A stretch of DNA of 45,980 nucleotides from Bacteroidota bacterium. GTDB taxonomy: Bacteria; Bacteroidota; Bacteroidia; AKYH767-A; OLB10. Of this stretch, positions 17,333 to 25,474 are shown one piece after another. The translations under genes were made by a program, and so were the position numbers. Numbering within the stretch: the first letter of the stretch is position 1; each line of letters starts with the position of its first letter. Location of the stretch: assembly GCA_947447155.1 (NCBI GenBank), contig CANFIN010000012.1, positions 1 to 45,980 on the forward strand. Direction: 5' to 3'. Under the pieces are notes generated by a model. That model saw only the letters and a program-made list of their open reading frames with translations. It was not told the origin of the DNA and did not search any database.

Positions 17333-17920
17333 TTATAAATAATTAAGTGATGCTTTAATCAAATCCTCCACTTTTACATCACTTCCCAATTGTTTTTGAG
17401 CAGACATTAGTGCCTTTTCAGCGCTTGCCCTAGCAAATCCAAGAGTAAGAAGAGCTATTAACGCTTCTTCTCTGCTCGTATTGTGTAATGCAGATAAAAC
17501 AGTTGTAGTTCCAGGACTCATTTTATTTACTTTATCCTGCAGGTCGATAATAATTCTTTGGGCAGACTTTGCTCCTATGCCCTTTACTTTTTGCAAAGTA
17601 CCAGCATCACCTTTTGAAATTACAGACTTAAGTTGATCAGGGGCTAAACTTGATTGTATAATACGAGCTGTTGATGCGCCTACACCACTGACATTCAAGA
17701 GTTCACGAAACATCAATCGTTCGTCTTCATCAGCAAATCCAAATAAAATCTGGGCATCTTCTCGAACCACCTGATGAGCAAAAAGCTTAAACTGCTTTGC
17801 ATCTTTTATTGCAGTGTATGTATAAAGCGAAATCTGTAGCAAATAACCAACTCCATTACAGTCTATCGTAACATGGGTTGGGGTTAAGTTTTCAATTTTA
17901 CCGTTAAAATAATCGTACAT
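17333..17920 (-). CDS. ruvA: Holliday junction branch migration protein RuvA
   Basis: This 195-residue DNA-repair protein binds four-way junctions and loads the RuvB motor. The N-terminal OB fold begins MYDYFNGKIENLTPTHVTIDCNGVGYLL. Two helix-hairpin-helix motifs follow, at ELLNVSGVGASTARII and LQKVKGIGAKSAQRIIIDL. The C-terminal RuvB-binding three-helix domain ends VEDLIKASLNYL. Length is normal. It has its own -7 element 5 bp before the ATG and lies after the maeB terminator, so it is probably its own transcription unit or leads into sprA (112-bp gap). Confidence 0.97.
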   Translation of the reverse strand: MYDYFNGKIENLTPTHVTIDCNGVGYLLQISLYTYTAIKDAKQFKLFAHQVVREDAQILFGFADEDERLMFRELLNVSGVGASTARIIQSSLAPDQLKSVISKGDAGTLQKVKGIGAKSAQRIIIDLQDKVNKMSPGTTTVLSALHNTSREEALIALLTLGFARASAEKALMSAQKQLGSDVKVEDLIKASLNYL

Positions 17921-17925
17921 AAAAA

Positions 17926-17933
17926 CAAAAATA
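17926..17933 (-). promoter_or_regulatory. -7 promoter element (TATTTTTG) for ruvA
   Basis: An exact TAnnTTTG match on the minus strand ends 5 bp before the ruvA ATG, implying a leaderless or almost leaderless transcript. The spacing is the same as at the DUF4160 gene. Confidence 0.55.
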
Positions 17934-17960
17934 AGATTTTTTAGAGTGCAAAAATCAAAA

Positions 17961-17986
17961 AAAGGGACTGAATAATCAGCCCCTTT
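17961..17986 (-). terminator. Rho-independent terminator of the malic enzyme gene
   Basis: Reading leftward, AAAGGGGCTGA-TTAT-TCAGTCCCTTT is an 11-bp stem with one G-T pair and a 4-nt loop, followed by TTTTTTTG. It separates the malic enzyme gene from ruvA. Confidence 0.88.
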
Positions 17987-18010
17987 ATGAATACAATTTT
18001 TAACTATTTA

Positions 18011-20311
18011 TTAGTCTTTATTAAAAGATTTTACTTCATTTAACGGAGCCATAGGAATTCTTGACTGTGCATCCACAACAGCAATAGTAATCATATTCAC
18101 AATTTCACGAACAGAAGATCCTAATTGCAAAATATGAACAGGCTTTTTCATTCCTAAAAGAACGGGACCAATTGCTTCCGCATCTCCAACTGTTTGTAAT
18201 AATTTATAAGCAATATTTCCAGCATCAAGATTTGGGAAAATTAAAGTATTCACACCTGTTTCTGCCAAACCACTAAATGGGAAATTGTCTTTTAAAAGAC
18301 TTTGATTGAATGCAAAATTCGCTTGCAATTCGCCATCAACAACTAATTCTGGATGTGTAGCATGAAGAATCTCAACAGCCTTTCTCATTTTAATAGCACT
18401 ATCGGTATTGGAAGATCCGAAATTAGAATAAGAAAGTAAAGCGACGCGCGGAGCAATATTAAACCGTCGTACAGCCGCTGCAGTTAGTAATGTTATTTCA
18501 ACAATTTCTTCTACCGTAGGATTTATATTTATTGTTGTATCGGCAAAAAAGACTGGTCCATCTTTCGTTATCATGATGTACATGCCAGCCATTTTTGAAA
18601 CCTCCGTTTGCGTACCGATCACGCGCAATGCCGGCTTAATTGTTTCTGCATAATTACGGGTAAGTCCACTGATTAAAGCATCTGCCATTCCAGTTTCAAC
18701 CATCATAGCACCAAAATAATTACGCTCTTGCATAATCTTTTTAGATTCATACAATGTGAAACCACGACGATTTCTTTTTTGATAAAACAACTCCGCAAAT
18801 TTCGCTAATATTTCCGGCTCTTCTCTAGGGTTGATAATTGTAACGCCTTCTAAACGAAGATTATGTTCTTTTATAAGGGCAACTATTTTATCTTTATTAC
18901 CTAATAAAACAGGGTGAGCTACGCCATCTTCTTTAACTATTTGTGCGGCCTTTAAAATTTTATAAGTATCTGCTTCAGCAAATACTACTCGCTGAGGATT
19001 TTGTTTTGCTTTATTGGTAATTACACGAATAAGTTTATTGTCTAGCCCCAATCGTTTTTTCAATTCACTTTCGTAAGCTGTCCAATTAGTAATTGGTTTT
19101 TGCGCTACACCAGATTGAATCGCTGCTTTTGCAACTGCAGGAGATATAGTATAAATCAATCTTGGGTCTAAGGGCTTAGGGATAATGTAATCACGTCCGA
19201 AAGTAATGTTGCGTTGATTGTAAGCCAAATTAACAATTTCAGGAACTGGTTCTTTTGTTAATTGAGCTATTGCATGCACTGCTGCAAGTTTCATATCCTC
19301 ATTAATCTGTGTTGCGCGAACATCCAGTGCCCCTCTAAAAATGAATGGAAAACCAATAACATTATTTACCTGGTTAGGATAATCCGATCGTCCGGTAGCC
19401 ATAATAACGTCAGGCCTAGCCGCAATTGCATCTTCGTATTTTATTTCAGGATCTGGATTTGCCATTGCGAATACAATTGGATTTTCAGCCATTGATTGTA
19501 AATGCTCTCCTTTTAATATATTTCCTTTGGACAATCCAATAAAAACGTCGGCTCCATGCAATGCTTCTTCAAGATTATGAATGTCGCGTTTAGTAGCAAA
19601 ACGAATTTTATTTATATCAAGATTATCTCTATCGGAACGAATTACACCCGTACTATCCAACATCACAATATTTTCGATGTTTGCTCCTAAAGAAACAAAC
19701 AAAGTAGTACACGAAATTGCTGATGCTCCAGCACCATTCACAACAATACGGACATCGCTAATTTTCTTTTCGGCAATCTCTAATGCATTAATAAGTGCTG
19801 CACCTGATATTATTGCGGTACCATGCTGATCGTCATGCATCACAGGTATTTTCAATTCAGCTTTTAAGCGCTTCTCTATTTCAAAGCACTCAGGAGCTTT
19901 AATATCTTCAAGATTAATCCCTCCAAAAGTTGGTGCAATTGCTTTAACTGTCTTAACAAAATCATCAACATTAGTCTGATCAATTTCAATATCAAACACA
20001 TCGATATCAGCAAAGATTTTAAATAACAATCCTTTTCCCTCCATTACAGGTTTAGATGCCTCTGCGCCGATATTTCCTAATCCTAAAACGGCAGTGCCAT
20101 TTGAAATTACTGCAACTAAGTTTCCTTTAGCTGTATACTTATAAACATCTTCTGGATTTTTTTCAATTTCCAAACAAGGTGCTGCAACTCCTGGTGAATA
20201 TGCTAATGCTAAATCCCTCTGTGTACTAGTTGGTTTGCTTGGTACCACTTCTATTTTACCTGGCCTTCCGGACTCATGATAATCGAGCGCTTCTTGATTT
20301 AAATCTGGCAT
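18011..20311 (-). CDS. maeB: NADP-dependent malic enzyme with C-terminal phosphotransacetylase-like domain
   Basis: The protein has 766 residues from ATG 20311 (MPDLNQEALDYH); the TTG at 20347 in the track adds 12 residues without family support. The N-terminal half (about 1-420) is malic enzyme, oxidatively decarboxylating malate to pyruvate with NADPH formation: LAYSPGVAAPC, GLGNIGAEASKPVMEGKG, MHDDQHGTAII and VNGAGASA. The C-terminal half (about 430-766) resembles phosphate acetyltransferase (FAEADTYKILKAAQ, GPVLLGMKKPVHIL) and in this family usually has a regulatory role, responding to acetyl-CoA. A near-consensus -7 element TATCTTCG precedes the ATG. Confidence 0.94.
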   Translation of the reverse strand: MPDLNQEALDYHESGRPGKIEVVPSKPTSTQRDLALAYSPGVAAPCLEIEKNPEDVYKYTAKGNLVAVISNGTAVLGLGNIGAEASKPVMEGKGLLFKIFADIDVFDIEIDQTNVDDFVKTVKAIAPTFGGINLEDIKAPECFEIEKRLKAELKIPVMHDDQHGTAIISGAALINALEIAEKKISDVRIVVNGAGASAISCTTLFVSLGANIENIVMLDSTGVIRSDRDNLDINKIRFATKRDIHNLEEALHGADVFIGLSKGNILKGEHLQSMAENPIVFAMANPDPEIKYEDAIAARPDVIMATGRSDYPNQVNNVIGFPFIFRGALDVRATQINEDMKLAAVHAIAQLTKEPVPEIVNLAYNQRNITFGRDYIIPKPLDPRLIYTISPAVAKAAIQSGVAQKPITNWTAYESELKKRLGLDNKLIRVITNKAKQNPQRVVFAEADTYKILKAAQIVKEDGVAHPVLLGNKDKIVALIKEHNLRLEGVTIINPREEPEILAKFAELFYQKRNRRGFTLYESKKIMQERNYFGAMMVETGMADALISGLTRNYAETIKPALRVIGTQTEVSKMAGMYIMITKDGPVFFADTTININPTVEEIVEITLLTAAAVRRFNIAPRVALLSYSNFGSSNTDSAIKMRKAVEILHATHPELVVDGELQANFAFNQSLLKDNFPFSGLAETGVNTLIFPNLDAGNIAYKLLQTVGDAEAIGPVLLGMKKPVHILQLGSSVREIVNMITIAVVDAQSRIPMAPLNEVKSFNKD

Positions 20312-20376
20312 GTCTTCCTCTAATTTTAATGAATTACGAAGATACAAAATACGACTATAGGTTTTGCCTTTCCTGG

Positions 20377-20411
20377 ACTATAAAAAATCTAACGCCCTGA
20401 TTTTTTATAGT
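20377..20411. other. Perfect 13-bp hairpin upstream of the malic enzyme gene
   Basis: ACTATAAAAAATC (20377-20389) and GATTTTTTATAGT (20399-20411) are exact complements with a 9-nt loop (TAACGCCCT). It lies between the terminator of the T9SS gene and the malic enzyme start. It may be a second terminator, since GATTTTTTATAG carries a T run, or a regulatory palindrome upstream of maeB. Confidence 0.65.
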
Positions 20412-20417
20412 ATAAAA

Positions 20418-20444
20418 AAAGGCCAGACAATTAATCTGACCTTT
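20418..20444 (-). terminator. Rho-independent terminator of the T9SS type-A gene
   Basis: Reading leftward, AAAGGTCAGA-TTAATTG-TCTGGCCTTT forms a 10-bp stem with one wobble pair, followed by TTTTAT. It lies 21 bp beyond the stop codon of the 236-residue gene. Confidence 0.85.
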
Positions 20445-20465
20445 ATTCTGTTTTTTAATGTTTTT

Positions 20466-21176
20466 TTATCGATGTGACACAACTAATTTGTAGCTGTTTT
20501 TTACTTTGTTTTCAGATACGTAGGATGCAATATATAATCCCGATTTTAAATCAGCAGTATTAACAACTAAACTACCATTTTTACCTGAGACATCTACTGT
20601 TTTCACTAACGAACCTAGCATATTATAAATATATAATTTATCGTTTGAAGAACTTGAAGCTAAATTATAATTAAATACAGTAAACTGATCGGCAGGATTT
20701 CTAAGTGGTTTTGATAATCCGTATGATTCTGAAATATCATTTAAACCTTGTGTACAGAATGCAAAATCCAATGTAAATCCTGTTGAATCTGCGGGATTAT
20801 TTTGATCGTAGAATCTATAATGAATTGTTGCCGTACCGCAGTTTCCATTAGGAATTACCTTCGCGTCGAAAGTCGACTCACGACCACCGGCAACAATAGG
20901 AGTTGCGTAGCTCGTCATCGCTGTTCCTGGAGGGTTACAATATTGACCAAAGCAGAATAGTTCAAACATTCCGGTAGGCAAATTAATTACATCGCGCTCT
21001 ACAACAATATTTACTGTTGAAGAACCATTATTATCTAATCGAGCAATTGATTCTAAGGTATTTGTATTTCCTGGATCAGAAACGGTAGTATTAAAATTTG
21101 AAAGAACCAGATTTTGCGCTTTTGAATTGAAACTTAATCCTATTAAGCATATAAGTAGTAGTAAATATTTTCTCAT
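20466..21176 (-). CDS. Secreted protein with T9SS type A sorting domain
   Basis: This 236-residue protein has a signal peptide (MRKYLLLLICLIGLSFNSKAQ). A beta-sandwich-like middle (about 22-150) contains four cysteines around FELFCFGQYCNPPG, NGNCGTATIHY and FAFCTQG. The C-terminal sorting domain (about 160-236) has the pattern NPADQFTVFNYNL...KLYIYNMLGSLVKTVDVSG...NTADLKSGLYIASY...KSYKLVV, here ending NSYKLVVSHR. It should cross the inner membrane by Sec and the outer membrane through the SprA-containing T9SS, then stay surface-attached or be released. The function of the mature part is not recognised. Confidence 0.87.
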   Translation of the reverse strand: MRKYLLLLICLIGLSFNSKAQNLVLSNFNTTVSDPGNTNTLESIARLDNNGSSTVNIVVERDVINLPTGMFELFCFGQYCNPPGTAMTSYATPIVAGGRESTFDAKVIPNGNCGTATIHYRFYDQNNPADSTGFTLDFAFCTQGLNDISESYGLSKPLRNPADQFTVFNYNLASSSSNDKLYIYNMLGSLVKTVDVSGKNGSLVVNTADLKSGLYIASYVSENKVKNSYKLVVSHR

Positions 21177-21332
21177 AAATTAACTGATAAAATTATTGTT
21201 TTGGAGACGCTAATTTAGTGAAATTATTCTTTAAACAATGAAAAATCTTCGTTTTATACGCTGTTTTCTACGGCTTTTTTATACTTTAGGCGACCAAATA
21301 GAATTCTCCAAAACTTAAAAACCAATATTCTT

Positions 21333-23195
21333 ATGAAAAAAATTTACGCAATTATTGCTTCGATTTTAATCACAGGATCTGCTTTCAGCCAATCGCAGCG
21401 CCTTGTATTATTCGAAGAGTTCACAAGTGAAAACTGCGGACCTTGTGCTGCAACAAATGGGCCTTTAAACGCATTATTAAATGCAAATGGGAGTGAGGTT
21501 GTATCCATTAAATATCAAAATACAATTCCTTCTGCTGGACCATTGTATAACCACAACCCTGCAGATGTAAATACCCGCATGACCTACTATGCGAACAACT
21601 ATTCTCCAAATGGAATTTTAGACGGCAATGTTTACAATGATCAACCAGCATCATTAACACAGGCTGATATCAGTAATCGTTATGCTGTCTCTTCTCCTTT
21701 TTCTATTAACATCACTCATGCAATTAATGGATCTGATGTAAATGTAACAGCAGTAGTTAAAATGACTGGTAGTATTGCAACAACAGGATTATTATCTCGC
21801 TTTGCTATCATTGAAAGAAACATCTACTTCACAACCGCTCCTGGTTCTAATGGAGAAAAGCATTTTGAAGGAGTAATGGTAAAAATGCTTCCTGACGCTA
21901 ACGGAACTGCTCTACCGACTACAATGGTTCAAGGTGATTCAGTCGTTTACAACTTCACTTGGTCAATGGCAAATATTTACGATCAAAATCAAATTGCTGT
22001 GGTTGGCTTTGTACAAGATGATGCAACAAAAGAAGTTCATCAAGCAGGATACAGCCGCACATTAATTCAAAATGATGCAGGTATCACAGCAACACAGATG
22101 AATTATTTAAATTGCGATACTGCAATTGTACCATCTGTAAATGTGTTTAACTACGGTATTGCTGATTTAACGTCACTTGACATTTTATACAAGGTGGATG
22201 CAGGTGCAAACCAAACTTACAACTGGACAGGAAATATCCCTTCTGGTGGATCAAGTTTAATTACTCTACCAATAGTTAATGTTACTACAGGTGCTCATAC
22301 AATTACAACAGCTACATCAAATCCAAATGCTTCTTTAGACCAAGACACGCATAACGATTCTTATGTTACTCCTGTTTTAGTAGCTGCTGCTCCAATAGCA
22401 ACTCCAATTGTTCAAGGCTTTACAACTGGCGCGTTCCCTCCTGCTGGATGGGCACGTTATAACCCAGATGCAGGTTATACATGGACTCGCGTAGCTGCTG
22501 GCGCAACAGGAACAAATGGTTCTGCAAAAATCGATTATTACAATTCTGTTGGAGGTCAAATTGACGAATTGTTCTTACCTCCATTCTCATTAGTTGGTGC
22601 TAACAATGCATATTTAACTTTCTATATTGCTAAAGCAAGGTATAGTGTTGCTTACAGTGATTCATTGGCTTTCATGGCTACAACAGATTGCGGTACTACC
22701 TGGAATACATTATGGGGAAAATCAGATGCAAGTGGTTTAACTACCAATGCAACTGACCAAGCAAATGCATGGACCCCAGTTTCTGCATCTACAACAGACT
22801 GGAGATTAGAAACTGTAGACTTATCTGCTTTCTTAGGGCAAGGTGATATTATCGCTAAATTCTCTGCTTTAAGCGCATATGGTAACAACGGATATATTGA
22901 TGATATCAATATCACTCAGAATGTAGGAGTTGGAGAAAATTCAGTAACGGAAGTTATTAGTGTTTATCCAATCCCTAGCACTGGAAATGTAAATGTGAAA
23001 TTATCACAGTTAAATGCATCAACATTCACATTAACAATCACAGATTTAGCAGGTAAAACAATTTCAAGAACTGAGAATGTAAATAACAATGGAACATTAA
23101 ATGTTGATTTATCTGGTTTAGTAAATGGATCTTATTTAATCAATATCGAAACTCCAGGACAAAAAATTATCAAGAAAGTAATTTTAGATAAATAA
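21333..23195 (+). CDS. Omp28-like/thioredoxin-fold surface protein with T9SS type A sorting domain
   Basis: This 620-residue protein starts with a signal peptide (MKKIYAIIASILITGSAFSQ). The first domain (about 22-230) resembles Omp28, with VLFEEFTSENCGPCAATNGPLN cut at CGPC (C35, C38), a thioredoxin-like CxxC. A middle domain (about 355-525) looks like a choice-of-anchor/cleaved-adhesin lectin-like domain (GAFPPAGWARYNPD, LFLPPFSL, YIDDINI). The C-terminal sorting domain has VYPIPSTGNVNVKL and ends QKIIKKVILDK. It heads a cluster of CxxC envelope genes. A candidate -7 element with one mismatch (TACTTTAG, 21282) is seen. Redox activity is inferred. Confidence 0.86.
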   Translation: MKKIYAIIASILITGSAFSQSQRLVLFEEFTSENCGPCAATNGPLNALLNANGSEVVSIKYQNTIPSAGPLYNHNPADVNTRMTYYANNYSPNGILDGNVYNDQPASLTQADISNRYAVSSPFSINITHAINGSDVNVTAVVKMTGSIATTGLLSRFAIIERNIYFTTAPGSNGEKHFEGVMVKMLPDANGTALPTTMVQGDSVVYNFTWSMANIYDQNQIAVVGFVQDDATKEVHQAGYSRTLIQNDAGITATQMNYLNCDTAIVPSVNVFNYGIADLTSLDILYKVDAGANQTYNWTGNIPSGGSSLITLPIVNVTTGAHTITTATSNPNASLDQDTHNDSYVTPVLVAAAPIATPIVQGFTTGAFPPAGWARYNPDAGYTWTRVAAGATGTNGSAKIDYYNSVGGQIDELFLPPFSLVGANNAYLTFYIAKARYSVAYSDSLAFMATTDCGTTWNTLWGKSDASGLTTNATDQANAWTPVSASTTDWRLETVDLSAFLGQGDIIAKFSALSAYGNNGYIDDINITQNVGVGENSVTEVISVYPIPSTGNVNVKLSQLNASTFTLTITDLAGKTISRTENVNNNGTLNVDLSGLVNGSYLINIETPGQKIIKKVILDK

Positions 23196-23205
23196 TCGCG
23201 TTAAT

Positions 23206-23231
23206 GAAAGGCTCAGTAAATTGAGCCTTTC
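23206..23231 (+). terminator. Hairpin terminator after the 620-residue gene
   Basis: GAAAGGCTCA and TGAGCCTTTC form a perfect 10-bp stem with a short loop, followed by ATTTTAT. The T run is weak, so some read-through into the TlpA-like gene, which starts 13 bp later, is likely. Confidence 0.7.
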
Positions 23232-23244
23232 ATTTTATATCACT

Positions 23245-23751
23245 ATGAAAAAATTAAGAATATTATTCGTTGCGGCAATGCTTACTAATGTTGCAATTGC
23301 TCAAACAACGGCACCGAAATCCGATGTTGGCCATGCTAGTGTAAAGACATTGGAAGGTAAAGAGTTTAACACCTCATCCATTAGCAATGAAGGGAAACCT
23401 TTTATCATTGATTTTTGGGCTACCTGGTGTAAGCCTTGTGTAGCAGAGCTAGATGCTATTAATGAGGAATATGCAGATTGGCAAAAAGAAACTGGCGTAA
23501 AAGTGTTTGCTGTTTCTATTGATGATAGCCGTTCAATGAGCCGGGTTGCGCCATACGTTGCTGGTAAAGGTTGGGACTATTCGATTTTATTAGACCCTAA
23601 TGGAGATTTCAAAAGAGCAATGAATGTTAACTCCGTTCCTCACACATTCTTATTTGATGGTACGGGTACATTGGTTGCTCAGCATAATAATTACTCTGCT
23701 GGCGATGAAGACAATCTGTTTGAAGAAATAAAGAAGCTTTCGGGCAAATAG
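23245..23751 (+). CDS. TlpA/ResA-like thioredoxin-family thiol reductase
   Basis: This 168-residue exported protein starts at ATG 23245 (MKKLRILFVAAMLTNVAIAQ), which gives a clean signal peptide; the TTG at 23221 lies inside the preceding hairpin. The thioredoxin fold has the active site FWATWCKPC (C62, C65), a VFAVSIDDS strand and the cis-proline region NSVPHTFLFDGTG. Such proteins reduce or oxidise disulfides in the periplasm, for example for cytochrome maturation or for cysteine-containing envelope proteins. It sits between two Omp28-type genes and a DUF6029 barrel, so these are candidate clients or partners. Confidence 0.92.
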   Translation: MKKLRILFVAAMLTNVAIAQTTAPKSDVGHASVKTLEGKEFNTSSISNEGKPFIIDFWATWCKPCVAELDAINEEYADWQKETGVKVFAVSIDDSRSMSRVAPYVAGKGWDYSILLDPNGDFKRAMNVNSVPHTFLFDGTGTLVAQHNNYSAGDEDNLFEEIKKLSGK

Positions 23752-23772
23752 TTACTAATAATTAAATAATTT

Positions 23773-23811
23773 CGGGGACTTAACAATTGTTAGGTTCCCG
23801 TTTTTATTTTT
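23773..23811 (+). terminator. Terminator of the TlpA-like gene
   Basis: CGGGGACTTAAC-AATT-GTTAGGTTCCCG forms a 12-bp stem with two wobble pairs and a 4-nt loop (23773-23800), followed by TTTTTATTTTT. The T run overlaps the -7 element of the next gene. Confidence 0.88.
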
Positions 23812-23812
23812 G
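23805..23812 (+). promoter_or_regulatory. -7 promoter element (TATTTTTG) for the DUF6029-Omp28 operon
   Basis: An exact TAnnTTTG match, built into the T run of the preceding terminator, lies 17 bp before the ATG at 23830. A TTG at 23787-23789 lies 15 bp upstream of it, a possible but short-spaced -33 element. Confidence 0.6.
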
Positions 23813-23829
23813 CATAACAAATTAACACG

Positions 23830-25470
23830 ATGAATAAAAAATTACTATTTATTGGACTTAGCTTATTGATAATTATTTTTTCTCAGAATTATCTGTATGC
23901 TCAACAGTCTAATACAATGTCGAACTTATCAGGGAACTTCGAAGTTAACTCTCAATATTACCGTCCTGATAGTGCTATTCTTGCACCAGATGTTCCTGAA
24001 AAATTCTTAAGCAATGGTTTCTTTAATTTGAATTACGAATCAGGGAATTTTAAAGCAGGGCTTCGCTACGAAAGTTATTTAAATGCTTTGCAAGGCTTCG
24101 ATCCGAATTATCGTGGAAGTGGTATTACTTATCGTTTTGCGCAGTTTACTAAAGACGAAATTACCATTACTGCGGGTAATTTTTATGATCAGTTTGGAAA
24201 TGGCTTAATCTTCAGAAGTTATGAAGAGCGTGCATTAGGTGTTGATAATGCTATGGATGGTTTGCATATTAAATACAATCCATACAAAGGAATAGTGCTA
24301 AAAGGATTTGTAGCAGAGCAACGAAATTTCTTTGCTAAAGGTCCGGGGATAGTAAGAGGATTTGATGGAGATGTTCAGTTAAATGATGTTTTTGATTCAT
24401 GGGCCGACAAAAAACTTCGGTTAGGCGTTGGTGGTAGCTTTGTAAGTAAATATCAAAAAGATAATAGCCCAACTAGAATTCTTCCAGAAAACGTTGGAGC
24501 CTTTGCCTTCAGAACAAATATGAGCTATGGCAATTGGTTATTAAATGCTGAATACGCCAATAAGATAAATGACCCCTCCATCGTAAATAATTTCATTTAT
24601 AAAAACGGTGAAGCTTTATTAGTTAATATCAACTATGCTAAAAAAGGATTTGGAGCGCAAGTATCTGGGAAAAGAGTTGATAATATGAACTATCGTTCCG
24701 ACAGAGGAGCAACAGGAAATAGTTTGTTCATTAACTATCTTCCAGCAATCAACAAACAATTAACGTATAGATTAAGTACTTTATATCCTTTCGCTACTCA
24801 GCCTAATGGAGAGATGGGAGCAACAGGAGAAATTTATATTAATTGTAAACCTGGTAGCTTCTTCGGTGGTGAACACGGAACAAAAATCAGCTTGTCTGCA
24901 TCTGCAGTTAATGATATTAAACGAACTACAGTTAGTAACGATACACTAGGTTATGCTTCAGATTTTTTTGCAATTGGAGATAACAGATACTATCAAGATG
25001 TAACATTTGAATTAAATAAAAAACTAACTAAAAACGACAAACTGATTTTAACATATATCTATCAGGTATATGATAAAAATGTGATTGAAGGCAAGATTGG
25101 CGAAAAGCAGGTGACCTCTCATATCGCAGTGGTAGATTACCTTCATAAATTCGATTCAAAACATAGTATACGTACAGAGCTTCAACATTTATTAACTGCA
25201 GAAGATAAAAAGAATTGGGCTATGTTATTAGTTGAATACAGCGTTTCACCTAAATGGTCTGTGACAGCATTTGACGAATGGAATTATGGTAATGCAGACC
25301 CTGAACATCGCTTTCATTATTACAATGCGAGTATGGTATATACTAAGGGACCTACAAGAATTGGTTTAGGTTATGCTCGCCAGCGTGCAGGCTTACTATG
25401 TGTTGGTGGTGTATGCCGGTATGTTCCAGCAAGCAATGGAATTAATGTAACAGTAACAAGTAGATTTTAA
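23830..25470 (+). CDS. DUF6029-like outer-membrane beta-barrel protein
   Basis: This 546-residue protein has a signal peptide (MNKKLLFIGLSLLIIIFSQNYLYAQ) and then alternating amphipathic strands throughout (GNFKAGLRYESYLNAL, ITITAGNFYDQFGNGLIFRSYEERALG), ending NGINVTVTSRF with the terminal phenylalanine typical of outer-membrane barrels. It fits the Bacteroidota DUF6029 family as I remember it. A pair of cysteines (LLCVGGVC) near the C-terminus could form a surface disulfide. The Omp28 lipoprotein gene begins 4 bp after its stop, so the two are co-transcribed. Transport or assembly function is unknown. Confidence 0.8.
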   Translation: MNKKLLFIGLSLLIIIFSQNYLYAQQSNTMSNLSGNFEVNSQYYRPDSAILAPDVPEKFLSNGFFNLNYESGNFKAGLRYESYLNALQGFDPNYRGSGITYRFAQFTKDEITITAGNFYDQFGNGLIFRSYEERALGVDNAMDGLHIKYNPYKGIVLKGFVAEQRNFFAKGPGIVRGFDGDVQLNDVFDSWADKKLRLGVGGSFVSKYQKDNSPTRILPENVGAFAFRTNMSYGNWLLNAEYANKINDPSIVNNFIYKNGEALLVNINYAKKGFGAQVSGKRVDNMNYRSDRGATGNSLFINYLPAINKQLTYRLSTLYPFATQPNGEMGATGEIYINCKPGSFFGGEHGTKISLSASAVNDIKRTTVSNDTLGYASDFFAIGDNRYYQDVTFELNKKLTKNDKLILTYIYQVYDKNVIEGKIGEKQVTSHIAVVDYLHKFDSKHSIRTELQHLLTAEDKKNWAMLLVEYSVSPKWSVTAFDEWNYGNADPEHRFHYYNASMVYTKGPTRIGLGYARQRAGLLCVGGVCRYVPASNGINVTVTSRF

Positions 25471-25474
25471 TATT

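Noticed and set aside
18011-20347. Separate pta gene downstream of a malic enzyme gene
   Set aside because: The frame is continuous; the phosphotransacetylase-like part is the normal C-terminal domain of MaeB-type enzymes.
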